Shown: piece by piece, positions 1 through 8,675 of the stretch
Layout of the letters: each line of letters opens with the position of its first letter
Numbering within the stretch: position 1 is the first letter of the stretch
Assembly (NCBI RefSeq): GCF_016107305.1
Contig: NZ_RCVR01000020.1
Span: 1-64,000, forward strand
Reading direction: 5' to 3'
Source of the DNA: Roseomonas sp. KE2513
GTDB taxonomy: Bacteria; Pseudomonadota; Alphaproteobacteria; Acetobacterales; Acetobacteraceae
Length of the DNA: 64,000 bases
Notes under the pieces: generated by a model
The model's database searches: none
Told to the model about the DNA's origin: nothing
Seen by the model: the letters and a program-made list of their open reading frames with translations, nothing else
Translations under genes and position numbers: made by a program

Positions 1-67
1 AAAGATGGGTTCCTTGGCGGTGGTCGCGTGTCCGGAAGACCGTTGAGGCCTGCCTGAGACACATAAT

Positions 68-84
68 GGCAACGACCGTGCCAA
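68..84 (-). promoter_or_regulatory. sigma-54 (-24/-12) promoter firing out of the left edge
   Basis: Read on the minus strand, the bases are TTGGCACGGTCGTTGCC. This matches the sigma-54 consensus TTGGCACG-N4-TTGC at every conserved base, with exactly 10 bases between GG and GC. The predicted start site is near position 57, so the transcript runs leftward out of the window. The last bases before the edge include AAGGAA on that strand, which could be a ribosome-binding site. The locus encodes a sigma-54 activator (PrsR), so a PrsR-controlled gene probably begins just left of the window. The target gene itself is not visible. Confidence 0.7.
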
Positions 85-168
85 GCCTGATTCATTGGCA
101 ATAACAAGGCAGTATTGGTTCCGAAGTCCGTATAGAACCGCTTTTGTAAAGGTCTCCGACAAAACGCG

Positions 169-1653
169 TCAGTTCCCCACGCGGCGGGAGAACGCGTCCG
201 CCCTGGCGACCAGCTCGCCCTGCGCCTCCACGAGGCTCGTGAGGAGTGTCCGGCGCTCCGCAGCGCCCGGTGCGCGCTCGCCCTCGGCGCGCAGGGTGAT
301 CGCGAGTACAACGGGCATCCCGCCATTCCCGCGCAGGCTGTTCAGCGCCTGCATGGCGCGCGACCGCAGCCCATCCCCCGCGAGGTGCCCGTCGAGCCAG
401 GCGGCTGCGGCGTTGGTATCCAGAGTTTCCGGCGCCTGTCGCGCGTCCCAGGTCACGTCGCCCGCGGGGATGCGGAAGATATAGGCCTCGTCCTCGTCGC
501 CCAGCAGGCGGCGGCGCGTGGCGGCGACGCCGGCCCAAGTGGTACGGGCGGGAAAGACCAGCAGGCGAGCGGTCGCGGTCAGCCCGCCGCAGTCCAGCGC
601 CCCATCCTCGCGCGCGGTGCAGCCCGGCACGGCGGCGAGGCGCGGGGTCGCGGTCATCGGTTCCCCACCGGCCTCGTCCAACACCGCCGCCACGCCCGGC
701 GCCGCGGAGGACAGGAGTGCGACGAGCACCCCCGCCAGCACAAAGCGCGCCCCGCCGGGCGCCGCGCGCGGCGTGGTTGGGACGGAGATCCCAGCCGGCG
801 CCGAATCCTGGCGGAAGGGCAGACCGGCCAGGATGAGCAGGACAAGCACGACCGAGAAGAAGCCCCAGCCATAGACGACGTGGTCCGCCGCCGCGGCCTC
901 GGCGGAGCCGAGATGCTGCGCCAGCACAACGATGCCGAGCGCGCGCGCGCCATTGGCCAGGATGGGCACGATGACGGCGGCCGCGAGCACCGCCAGCCGG
1001 CGGCCCGGGCTGCGGAACAGCGTGACCGCGTAGAGCGCGCCGAAGGCGATGGCGGCCACGAGGAAGCGCAGCCCCGCGCAGGCCTCGGCCACGAGGAAGG
1101 TCCCGGCCGGCGTCTCGATGATGAAGCTGTCGACGTAGTGCGGGATGCCGAGGACGCGCAGGCCTAGCTCCACCAGGTGCGCGGTCACGGTCTGCAGCAG
1201 CGGCACCGCGAAGGCACCGAAGGGCACGAGGAAGACGAGGTAGAGCAGCGGTGCCGCCATGGCCCGGCAGACCCGCCAGCCGAGGATTGCGAGCGCCATG
1301 GCCCAGAGGATGCCGATGGCCGCGAGCTGGCGCCCCTCCATGATCCCCATACGCTCTGACAGCAGCCAGAGGATCGCCGGCGGCAGGATGAGCAGGGCAA
1401 GGGCGGGGGAGGGGACTGGGCCGAGCACCGCCAGCCGATCCCGCCGCACCCATGCGAGCCAGGCGACGACCGGTAGCACCAGCCAGCAGTGATTGTAGGC
1501 CGTGGAGGTCTCCCAGGTGTGGACGGCCGCCACGATCTCCTCGCGGAAGAGGAAGCCGAAGAGCGCGAGCGCCAGGGCGAGCACCACGAGCGCGCCGGTC
1601 CAGCCCGAGCGGGGCCGCACGGCCGCGGCGAGGCCCTCAGTCGCCGCGCTCAT
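169..1653 (-). CDS. xrtA: exosortase A fused to C-terminal EpsI domain
   Basis: This is an integral-membrane cysteine transpeptidase predicted to cut PEP-CTERM tails from exported proteins, with a C-terminal EpsI-type domain (494 aa). Residues 20-280 form about eight hydrophobic segments. The exosortase triad is visible: Cys192 in EACAGLRF, Arg237 in NGARALG and His258 in DHVVYGWG. Residues 300-494 are soluble and resemble the EpsI family, which is often fused to exosortases. The families expected are TIGR03109/TIGR02602 and TIGR02914. It is the last gene of the leftward arm, and its ATG overlaps the stop of the glycosyltransferase gene by 4 bases. No PEP-CTERM substrate was found in the window. 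Confidence 0.93.
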   Translation of the reverse strand: MSAATEGLAAAVRPRSGWTGALVVLALALALFGFLFREEIVAAVHTWETSTAYNHCWLVLPVVAWLAWVRRDRLAVLGPVPSPALALLILPPAILWLLSERMGIMEGRQLAAIGILWAMALAILGWRVCRAMAAPLLYLVFLVPFGAFAVPLLQTVTAHLVELGLRVLGIPHYVDSFIIETPAGTFLVAEACAGLRFLVAAIAFGALYAVTLFRSPGRRLAVLAAAVIVPILANGARALGIVVLAQHLGSAEAAAADHVVYGWGFFSVVLVLLILAGLPFRQDSAPAGISVPTTPRAAPGGARFVLAGVLVALLSSAAPGVAAVLDEAGGEPMTATPRLAAVPGCTAREDGALDCGGLTATARLLVFPARTTWAGVAATRRRLLGDEDEAYIFRIPAGDVTWDARQAPETLDTNAAAAWLDGHLAGDGLRSRAMQALNSLRGNGGMPVVLAITLRAEGERAPGAAERRTLLTSLVEAQGELVARADAFSRRVGN

Positions 1654-2873
1654 TCGGCCGCGGCCCGGAGGCCGCTCCCCATCATCGCGTCCAGCCGGCG
1701 CAGCGTCACCGACCAGGGATAAGTGCCGAGCACCGCCGCCCGCGCCGCGGCGCCGAGGCCGGGATGGGCGCCGTCCAGCACCTCCGCCACGCGGCGCGCG
1801 GTGTCCTCGGCACCGTCGGCCACCAGCAGGTCCTTGCCTTCCCGCGCCCTGACGCCCTCATGCGCCTGGGGGGAGGCGACGACGGGACGCGCCATGGACA
1901 TGGCCTCCAACACCTTGTTCTGGATGCCGCGCGCGATCCGCAGCGGTGCGACCGCGACGTCCGCATGGGCGAGGTAGGGCCGCACGTCCGGCACGCGCCC
2001 GGTGACGTGAACGCCGGGCAGGGAGGCAAGAGCCGTCACGCCCGGTGCTGGATTGGCGCCGACAATGTGAAACTCCGGCGCCGGGTCACGTCGGCGGAGA
2101 ATCGGCATGACCTCCTGCGCGAACCAGGTCACGGCCTCCACGTTCGGGCGGTAATCCATCGTGCCGGTGAAGACGAGCGCGGGTGCCGGCCCAAAGGGGC
2201 GCTCGCGCGGGACCGAGGGATCGAAGCGGTCGAGATCGACGCCGTTCTCAAGCCAGTCCGCACGGCCCGCCGCTTCGGGCGCGAGTTCCACGAAGCGGTC
2301 GCGCTCCGCCGGGGAGACGAAGAGGGTGAGGTCGAAGGCCGCCGCGGCACGACGCTCAAAGGCGAGCAGAGTCCGCGCCTCGCGCGCCCAGACCGGGCCC
2401 ATCGGGAGCCCGGCGCCGACGGCATAGGCGCGCCACTTTTCCGAATCGACGTCCACCATGTCCAGCACCCGACGCGGCGCAGGGCCGCGCGGCGCCGGCC
2501 CCATCGCGTAGGGCGCCATGGCCGAGGAATAGACGAAGACTGCGCCGTAGCGCCCCTCCGCGAGGCCGCCGCGCGCCCAGGCGCTCAGCCCTGGCTCGTG
2601 AAACCAGCCAAGCGTCAACGGCAGACCAGGGCGGACGGAGGTGACCGCCCGCAGCCCCTGCTTGCGCCGGCTAACCGCCCGCCACTCCACCGCCGAGCAG
2701 CGCGCCTTGAGGGCGCCCAGGTGGTCGAGGTCGGCTGGGTCGTCCACCAGGCAGCCCAACTCCACGTCCCAGCTCTCGGCCAGGCGGTCGAGGATGTGCC
2801 AGGCGCGGATCTTCTCGCCCTTCTCCGGCGGGTAGGGGATCCGGTGGCAAAGGAAGAGCAGGCGGTGCGACAT
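1650..2873 (-). CDS. XrtA-system glycosyltransferase (GT4, TIGR03087 type)
   Basis: Predicted cytoplasmic glycosyltransferase of 407 aa with a GT-B fold, adding a sugar during exopolysaccharide repeat-unit assembly. The N-terminal segment RIPYPPEKGEKIRAWHIL (residues 11-28) is characteristic of the TIGR03087 group tied to exosortase-A loci. The C-terminal donor-binding domain has the signature NKVLEAMSMARPVVAS (319-334), with the usual glutamate at 323. Donor and acceptor cannot be told from the sequence. The gene overlaps the exosortase gene by 4 bases and lies 4 bases downstream of the FemAB-like gene, so all are probably co-transcribed. Confidence 0.9.
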   Translation of the reverse strand: MSHRLLFLCHRIPYPPEKGEKIRAWHILDRLAESWDVELGCLVDDPADLDHLGALKARCSAVEWRAVSRRKQGLRAVTSVRPGLPLTLGWFHEPGLSAWARGGLAEGRYGAVFVYSSAMAPYAMGPAPRGPAPRRVLDMVDVDSEKWRAYAVGAGLPMGPVWAREARTLLAFERRAAAAFDLTLFVSPAERDRFVELAPEAAGRADWLENGVDLDRFDPSVPRERPFGPAPALVFTGTMDYRPNVEAVTWFAQEVMPILRRRDPAPEFHIVGANPAPGVTALASLPGVHVTGRVPDVRPYLAHADVAVAPLRIARGIQNKVLEAMSMARPVVASPQAHEGVRAREGKDLLVADGAEDTARRVAEVLDGAHPGLGAAARAAVLGTYPWSVTLRRLDAMMGSGLRAAAE

Positions 2874-2877
2874 GGGC

Positions 2878-3927
2878 TCAGCCCAGCCCGCGCGTGAGCG
2901 GCGGGCCCAGAATATTGGCGACCGGCAGCGGCAGGCGCTTCCAAACCTTGATCATCGCTGCATACTTCGGGTTCTTCGGATTGTTCTCCGGCAACGCTGC
3001 GCCCGGACGCAGGCGATAGGCGTAGTGCAGCGGCGTCGGTTCGAAGCCCCAGTTCTTCTTGAAGGAGAAGGCGCCCGTCTCGGACTTGCTGCGGCCGAAG
3101 TCGAACATTCGTGCACCGCGCTCCGCCCCCGCGCGGCGCATGACCTCCCAATACATGAAATCGTTGGCGGCCACGTTGCGCGCCTCCGCGGTGCCGCCGC
3201 CGTAATAGGGCAGCACCTCGTCGCGGAAGTGAAAGTTGAGCACGGAGGCGACCGGGCGCCCTTCGTGCAGCACGGTGGTGACGTCGTGCTCCTCCGGGAA
3301 GGCCTCCGCGAGCGCCTGGAAGTAGGCGCGCGGGAAGACCGGGCTGCCGAGATTTCGCACGCTCTCGGCATAGACGCGGTGCAGCGTCGGGATGTCGCTG
3401 TTCGAGACTGAGGTGAGACCGTTCTGGATGCCCTTGCGCACCATCGCCCGCTGCTTGCGCGGGATGGCCTTCATGTCCGCATCGGCGTTCCCGGTGATCG
3501 GCCGGCGGAAGGTCCAGTAGAGCGGCGGGCGCATGCCCCAGCCACTCTCCGCCGGGTCGGGTACCGGCAGGCGAAGGTGGCGGAACTCGAGGCAGGCCGC
3601 ACCGCTCGTGCGGTGCAACTCGATAGCGTGCGCCTCCAGCGCCGCCGCCGCCTCGGGCGTCGCGGCGACGGGGCCGCCATAGACGCAAAAGGGGGTTGAG
3701 GCGAGGAGATCGCCGAAGAGCGGCGTCTTCATCCGCGCAAGCGGCAGAACGCCCACGATCGCACCGTCCTGCTCGGCCATGGCAAAATGCGTGCGGTGGC
3801 GGAAGGCGCGCTCGATCACGCGTGCCCAAGCCGAGAGGTGGAAGAAGCCCGCATGGGGCTGCGCGCGTACGAAGGCGTCCCAGGCGCCCTCGCTGGCCGT
3901 ATCCAGCGGCCGAACCTTAACAGCCAC
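2878..3927 (-). CDS. FemAB-like XrtA-associated protein
   Basis: 349-aa protein with tandem GNAT-like folds typical of the FemAB family (TIGR03019 group in exosortase-A loci). The opening motif DAFVRAQPHAGFFHLSAW and the later segments FDFGRSKSETGAF and FKKNWGFE are typical of this group. Family members transfer an aminoacyl group in peptidoglycan crosslinking; the substrate of XrtA-locus members is not known, and modification of the polysaccharide or of an anchor is inference. It lies 3 bases downstream of the deacetylase gene and 4 bases upstream of the glycosyltransferase gene. Confidence 0.88.
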   Translation of the reverse strand: MAVKVRPLDTASEGAWDAFVRAQPHAGFFHLSAWARVIERAFRHRTHFAMAEQDGAIVGVLPLARMKTPLFGDLLASTPFCVYGGPVAATPEAAAALEAHAIELHRTSGAACLEFRHLRLPVPDPAESGWGMRPPLYWTFRRPITGNADADMKAIPRKQRAMVRKGIQNGLTSVSNSDIPTLHRVYAESVRNLGSPVFPRAYFQALAEAFPEEHDVTTVLHEGRPVASVLNFHFRDEVLPYYGGGTAEARNVAANDFMYWEVMRRAGAERGARMFDFGRSKSETGAFSFKKNWGFEPTPLHYAYRLRPGAALPENNPKNPKYAAMIKVWKRLPLPVANILGPPLTRGLG

Positions 3928-3930
3928 GGC

Positions 3931-4806
3931 TCAGGCCTCCGCGCCTTGGGGCACGAGGCCGAAGACCTCGTCCATCCGGCCCCAGGAGAAATCACGCAGC
4001 AGCCGCTCCAGCCTCGCCTCCATGGCGCCGAGCCCGACCCGGTGGCGGAAGCGCGAGAGGGGGCGTGCGCCCGGTACTTCCGGCTGGCCGGGATCGACCT
4101 CCCAGGGATGGAAGTAGAAGACACCCGGCTGGCCGTCCGTCCGGTTCACCCGACGAAGCCCGGCGCGGAACAGCGGGTAAGGCATCAGCCGGAACCAGCC
4201 GCCGCCGGCGCAGGGAAAGTTGCGGCCGCCTGCGCGCACCGTGGTCATCGGTACCTCGGTCACGCCCGCTTCGTCCGGCCGGTGCGGCACGCGCGGCGAA
4301 TCCGGGGAGCCGTACAAGTCGTGCCGAATAGGAAAGACGGAGGAGGAGTAGGTGTAGCCCTCCTCCGCCAGAACCCGATGCGCCCAGGGCGTGAGGTTTG
4401 GCCCAATGGAGAAGGTCGGCGCGCGGTAGCCGCGCACGGGTACGCCCGCCACATCCTCCAGCACGTGCTTGGCCCGGCGGATGTCCTCGCGGAAACGGCT
4501 CTCGCCGATCTCGCTCACCAGCTCGTGGCCGAAGCCGTGGCTGGCGAGCTCGTGCCCGGCCGCGGCGATACGCCGCACCAGCGCGGGCTGGCGCTCCGCC
4601 ACCCAACCGAGGGTGAAGAAGGTGGCGCGCGCGCCTGCGCGGTCGAAGGCGGCGAGGATGCGATCGGTGTTCGCCTCCACCCGCAGCTCAAGCCCGTCCC
4701 AGGCGTCGCGCGGGATGGTGCCGGCGAAGGCCTGCACCTGGAACCAGTCCTCCACGTCAACGCTCATCGCGTTGCGCAGGCGCGTCCCCGGAGAGATGGC
4801 GTTCAC
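3931..4806 (-). CDS. XrtA-system polysaccharide deacetylase
   Basis: 291-aa NodB-type carbohydrate esterase family 4 protein (TIGR03006 group). Visible catalytic motifs are SVDVEDWF with Asp17 and Asp20, TFFTLGWVAER (62-72), the metal-binding pair His90/His94 in SHGFGH, and Arg128 in YRAPTFS. The C-terminal part with FYFHPWEVDP is the extension seen in XrtA-associated deacetylases. It is expected to remove N-acetyl groups from the nascent polysaccharide. There is no signal peptide, so the site of action is uncertain. The start overlaps the ATPase gene stop by 4 bases. Confidence 0.92.
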   Translation of the reverse strand: MNAISPGTRLRNAMSVDVEDWFQVQAFAGTIPRDAWDGLELRVEANTDRILAAFDRAGARATFFTLGWVAERQPALVRRIAAAGHELASHGFGHELVSEIGESRFREDIRRAKHVLEDVAGVPVRGYRAPTFSIGPNLTPWAHRVLAEEGYTYSSSVFPIRHDLYGSPDSPRVPHRPDEAGVTEVPMTTVRAGGRNFPCAGGGWFRLMPYPLFRAGLRRVNRTDGQPGVFYFHPWEVDPGQPEVPGARPLSRFRHRVGLGAMEARLERLLRDFSWGRMDEVFGLVPQGAEA

Positions 4807-5765
4807 GCCTTCCCCCGTGTCATGTTGAACAGGTCGGCGAGGCGGCCGAGCACCCGGTCGTGTCGGGCAATCATGCCCTCGACCGAGCCGAGCCGGCGCG
4901 CCAACTCATTCGTATCGCCGTCCGTGAAGTTCCCACCGTTGGAGCTTCCGCGGGGCCCGGCACCGAGGTCGTCCTCCAGCTCCAACGCCGTCGCCTCCAC
5001 CAGGCCACGCGTGAAGGTCCAGGTTTCCTCGAGCGCGCCGGCGAGCAGCACGCGCGAGCAGAGCCGGTTGATCCGGCGCGGGATGCCGGCACTGTGCCGA
5101 TGAACGCTGTCCAGCGCCTCCGGCTCCCAATTCGGGCGGCCATCCCAGCCCACCGCACGCAGACGGTGCTCGACATAGGCGTGAGTCTCCTCCGCCGTCA
5201 GCCCCGTCAGGTGATAGGAGGCGAGAATACGCTGGCGGAGCTGGTCGAGATCCGGGCTGGACAGCGTGCGCCGAAGCTGCGGCTGCCCGAGCAGGATGAT
5301 CTGCAGCAGCGGCTGCCCTTCCTCCCCCGTAAGGTTGGAGAGCATCCGCAGCTCCTCCAGCGCCGCGAAGGGCAGGGCCTGCGCTTCGTCCACGATCAGC
5401 ACGTGACGCTGCGGCCCGTGCTGCAGCGCGCTGCCGACGGCCCGCAGCACGGTCGCCTTGCTGCCCTCCATTGGCGCGCCGAAGGCATCGGCCGCGAGCG
5501 CCAGCAGGTCGTCCGCCTCCACCTGCGTGGTGGCGATGCGCGCGACCGCGAAGCCGCTCGGGTCCAGCCGAGCGCAGAGCCGCTCCACCAGCGTCGTCTT
5601 TCCCGCGCCGACCTCGCCGGTGACGACGACGAAGCCTTCGCCTTGCGAGAGGCCGAACAGGAGGTGACGCTCCGCTCGGCTGTGCCCGGAACTCGGAAAG
5701 AAGAGCCGGGCGTTCGGCGTCATTTGAAATGGCGCTTCGCGGAACCCGTAATATTCGTTGTACAT
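4803..5765 (-). CDS. XrtA-associated AAA ATPase (ExeA/GspA-like)
   Basis: 320-aa ATPase of the TIGR03015 group. I chose the ATG at 5765 because the protein then begins MYNEYYGFREAPFQMTPNAR, the conserved family start; a longer frame to 5843 would overlap the upstream gene and has no family support. Walker A is GEVGAGKTT (50-58) and Walker B is LIVDEAQ (123-129). Related ATPases (ExeA) help assemble secretion complexes; here a role in polysaccharide export or surface assembly is inferred from the locus. The C-terminal third is hydrophilic and likely coiled. Confidence 0.9.
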   Translation of the reverse strand: MYNEYYGFREAPFQMTPNARLFFPSSGHSRAERHLLFGLSQGEGFVVVTGEVGAGKTTLVERLCARLDPSGFAVARIATTQVEADDLLALAADAFGAPMEGSKATVLRAVGSALQHGPQRHVLIVDEAQALPFAALEELRMLSNLTGEEGQPLLQIILLGQPQLRRTLSSPDLDQLRQRILASYHLTGLTAEETHAYVEHRLRAVGWDGRPNWEPEALDSVHRHSAGIPRRINRLCSRVLLAGALEETWTFTRGLVEATALELEDDLGAGPRGSSNGGNFTDGDTNELARRLGSVEGMIARHDRVLGRLADLFNMTRGKA

Positions 5766-5775
5766 CGTGGCGTCC

Positions 5776-7644
5776 CTAGAAGTCCTGCCGCAGCGAGACG
5801 AGGACGAGATTCTGAATACTGGTGCCCTGGTTAATGCCGGCAAAACGGTCGGTACCGTTATCGCGGCGGCTGATGGCGTAAAGCAGGTTGCCGGACAGCC
5901 GGGGCGTGAAGCGCCGCACGAGGGAGGCGCTGGCGGTCGCCGTGTTCCCGGACCCGAAGGTGGGGGAAGTGTAGGTGCCGTATTGGAAGTAACCGATGGC
6001 CGTCATCTCCGGTGTCAGCTCATGGGCCCAGGAGATGCTTCCCGAGGTGCCACGTTGGGAGAAGGCTACCGTCTCGCTTGTCGTCGCGATCGGCGTCTGC
6101 TCCTCCCGGAACAGGGCAAGGCTCACCGTGTCGCGCGTGAAGCTGCGGCTGATCGACAGGGCCGCCCGCTTCACCCGCAGCAGCCCGCCCTGCGTCGCAA
6201 GGAAGGGGTTGCTGCCGAAGCTTCCGGTATCGGTCACCGGGCTGAAGTTGTTGCCCAGACTACCGGGATAGCCGGACTCGTCCAGCGTACCCGTCGAGAG
6301 CAGGTCCGTGCCGCGCTGCGTGCTCGTGGTCAGCCGGTCGTTGTAGCTGGCGAGGAGCTGCGTGCGCGGCCCGAGCGCGACATTCGCCTCCAGCGAGGCG
6401 GAGTTGTAGCCGTCCCGCCGCCCGTAGCGGGCGGTGATCACGCTGTACTCGTTCGGACGAAGCCGGGTGCCGACCGACCAGATCGGCCCCTGAATGCTCA
6501 CCCGCGGCGTGCCCGCGTAGCTCTGGTCCTCGTAGCCGCCCTCGACGAAGGCCGCGATGTTGCGCGTGATTCCGTAGAGCGCCTGCACCGATGCCTGATC
6601 GCGATGCGCGCCGTTGAGCACGCCGCTACCGCTGAAGGTCGTGCCGCTGATCCGCCCCTCCAGCGCGACCCGGCCGAGGTTCTCGCCGCTCCGCAGCACG
6701 CCGAAAATCTGGCTCGAGGTGTAGTCCTGCGAGGTAAAGTAGCGCTGTCCCGACCCTGGCAGAAAGGCGTCGCTACCCGAGGTGGAGCCGTAGCTGTAGC
6801 TGTAGCCCGCGATCGCCGTCGCCCAGCCGCCGAAGCGGTGCACGTAATAGGGCGTGGCCGAGAGGTTCACCGTCTGCACGCGGTTGTTCCGCCCGACGAC
6901 GGTCGTGCCCTCCGGCGTGTAGCCGCCGGTGGCCGTGCGCGTATCGCCCGAACCACTCAGCGCGAGGTACAGGGATTCCGGCACGATCGTCGCCAGCGCG
7001 TCTCCGACGAAACGATGGTCGAACCGGTTCTGGCCGGAGCTGTTAGCGTAGTACTCGTAGGTCGGCGCATAAGTAAGGCCGCCGCGCAACCGGGCCGTAT
7101 CCGCCGCCACATAGAAATTCGGCGTGATCGTCGTAATGAACTCGGAGCGCTTGTTGCGCGGATCTTGGAACAGATTGTCGGTCCAGAGCTCCTGCACCAC
7201 CACGCTCGGCCGCACCGTATAGGCGCGCCCGTCCGGCAGGCCGTAGCCTGCAGGAGGACCGAGCGGCGCACCAAGTCCGCCGGGCTGCGCTGGGGAGCCG
7301 GAGAAGAGCCCGGCCCGCCCCGGTGGGAGCCCTGCGCCGAGGCGACCGACGGGCGAGCCGCCGAACAGCGTGTCGGCCGCGTCACGCGGGGCAAACGGCT
7401 CGAAGGTCGTGGCCGCGTCGTCGCGCGTGGAGTCGACCGGGCGCTGCCCGGTGGTGTCGTCGGTCCGGGTGCCGGTGTCGGATGCCGCCGGGGAAGAGGC
7501 GCCCGCGCTGCCCTGGCCGCCGCCCTGGTCAGACCCGAGCGCCTCCTGGGCGGCCGCCCCGCCGGTCGAGGCCACGGCGCAGGCCAGCGCGAGAGCGACC
7601 GCCCGGAGGGGCGGCGCCGATGACGGACGTGCGCGTCGCTTCAC
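5776..7644 (-). CDS. XrtA-associated outer-membrane beta-barrel protein
   Basis: 622-aa exported protein of the TIGR03016 (PEP-CTERM-associated outer membrane) type. An N-terminal signal sequence ends near the ...GGAAAQ cleavage site around residue 33, followed by a low-complexity Ala/Gly/Ser/Pro stretch to about residue 130. From about residue 140 the sequence is rich in alternating beta segments with Tyr, Thr, Ser and Gly, such as GGLTYAPTYEYYAN and TQLLASYNDRL. It ends in a C-terminal Phe (VSLRQDF), the usual signature for BAM-mediated barrel insertion. It probably forms the outer-membrane part of the polysaccharide secretion route. Its ATG overlaps the stop of the kinase gene by 4 bases. 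Confidence 0.88.
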   Translation of the reverse strand: MKRRARPSSAPPLRAVALALACAVASTGGAAAQEALGSDQGGGQGSAGASSPAASDTGTRTDDTTGQRPVDSTRDDAATTFEPFAPRDAADTLFGGSPVGRLGAGLPPGRAGLFSGSPAQPGGLGAPLGPPAGYGLPDGRAYTVRPSVVVQELWTDNLFQDPRNKRSEFITTITPNFYVAADTARLRGGLTYAPTYEYYANSSGQNRFDHRFVGDALATIVPESLYLALSGSGDTRTATGGYTPEGTTVVGRNNRVQTVNLSATPYYVHRFGGWATAIAGYSYSYGSTSGSDAFLPGSGQRYFTSQDYTSSQIFGVLRSGENLGRVALEGRISGTTFSGSGVLNGAHRDQASVQALYGITRNIAAFVEGGYEDQSYAGTPRVSIQGPIWSVGTRLRPNEYSVITARYGRRDGYNSASLEANVALGPRTQLLASYNDRLTTSTQRGTDLLSTGTLDESGYPGSLGNNFSPVTDTGSFGSNPFLATQGGLLRVKRAALSISRSFTRDTVSLALFREEQTPIATTSETVAFSQRGTSGSISWAHELTPEMTAIGYFQYGTYTSPTFGSGNTATASASLVRRFTPRLSGNLLYAISRRDNGTDRFAGINQGTSIQNLVLVSLRQDF

Positions 7645-8675
7645 TTCGCGTCACCGCCGTAGGCGTTGGAATAGGTGCCGAAGGTGTCGCTCTCCGAGAA
7701 GCGGGCCTTGTTGAGGACGAGCTGGAGCACGGGGCACGCCTCAACGAGATCGAGTGCGGCCTCGACCTCGCTGCGCTGCGTGCGCTCCGCCTCCACGACC
7801 AGGAGCACCTGGCCGGAGACACTGGCCAGCGTTCCCGCATCGCTGGTCGACAGCGCGGGCGGGCTGTCGATGACGATGATGTGGCCGGGGAGCGCCGCCG
7901 AAGTTTGCCGGACGGCGGCTGCCAGGGCCGCACCGGGAGGCACCGCAGGCCCCTTAGCCTGGGCCACGCCATAGGGCATGACCGAGAGCCGGGGCATGGC
8001 CGTTGGAACGACCATGGCGCGGGCGTTCCGGCCACCCTCCGCCGCGAGCAGGCGCAGGCCGGGGCGCTCGGTCAGGCCGAGCAGCTGACTGAGGGAATCC
8101 ACTTTTCCATCCGCATCCACGAGGACGACGGGATGAGACCCGCCGGCCGCGAGGCTAGCGGCGATGTTCAGCGCCAGGAAGGTCTTCCCCTCGCCTGGGC
8201 GGGCGCTGGTGACGAGCACGACGCGCGAGCGCGCATCGGCCGAGGGGGCGGCGAGCATGGTGCGGAGCACCTGGTGCTGCACGACGCTCACCTCCTCCGA
8301 GGCACGGCTGCGCCCCTTGCCTGGTGTGGCGACGAGTCCGGCCGAGAGAAGTGCCGCGAGCGGCACGGACGGCGGTTGGATCGTGTCCGGCGTACGGCCC
8401 GCGGGGGGATCGAGGACCGGGGCGCCTTGGCCGGTCGCCGAGGGCAGGGGACCCGCCGGCACTGGCCGGCCGGCCGCGACACCGGCGGCCGGCGTCTCGG
8501 GTGCGCCCGGCCCGGGCGTCGGCGGGAGCGGCGCGGGCTGGGGGGCTGGGGGTTCGCCGATCGGCCCGCGCGCGGCCGGAAGCCGCGGCGAGGACAGGGC
8601 ATCGAGCCCACCCATGGCATCGATCGCTCGATCGATGAGGTGGGAGCGGGACGGCTGGGGACGGGGCTCGCTCAC
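7641..8675 (-). CDS. XrtA-associated bacterial tyrosine autokinase (CpsD/CapB type)
   Basis: 344-aa BY-kinase of the TIGR03018 group that should pair with the adjacent chain-length protein to control polymer length and export. Residues 1-120 are a Pro/Ala-rich, probably disordered tail. The P-loop is SARPGEGKTF (157-166), the Walker A' motif is VLVDADGK (184-191) and Walker B is IIVIDSPP (266-273). The C-terminal tail is short and has only two tyrosines (FGTYSNAYGG), fewer than the Tyr clusters of Wzc-type kinases. It overlaps both neighbours by 4 bases. Confidence 0.9.
   Translation of the reverse strand: MSEPRPQPSRSHLIDRAIDAMGGLDALSSPRLPAARGPIGEPPAPQPAPLPPTPGPGAPETPAAGVAAGRPVPAGPLPSATGQGAPVLDPPAGRTPDTIQPPSVPLAALLSAGLVATPGKGRSRASEEVSVVQHQVLRTMLAAPSADARSRVVLVTSARPGEGKTFLALNIAASLAAGGSHPVVLVDADGKVDSLSQLLGLTERPGLRLLAAEGGRNARAMVVPTAMPRLSVMPYGVAQAKGPAVPPGAALAAAVRQTSAALPGHIIVIDSPPALSTSDAGTLASVSGQVLLVVEAERTQRSEVEAALDLVEACPVLQLVLNKARFSESDTFGTYSNAYGGDAK

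Noticed and set aside
95-110. Second sigma-54-like site on the plus strand (TTGGCA with GG-N10-GC)
   Set aside because: Its -12 box is AAGGC instead of TTGC, and it would fire antisense into the exosortase gene. It arises from an inverted TTGGCA next to the true site.
1452-2897. Long plus-strand frame opposite the glycosyltransferase gene
   Set aside because: Arg/Ala/Gly/Pro-rich translation without domains, fully antisense to a well-supported gene. Such long frames are expected at this G+C content.
5758-7623. Plus-strand frame of over 600 codons opposite the beta-barrel gene
   Set aside because: Low-complexity Arg/Gly/Ala translation with no motifs; the minus-strand gene has signal peptide, barrel pattern and family context.
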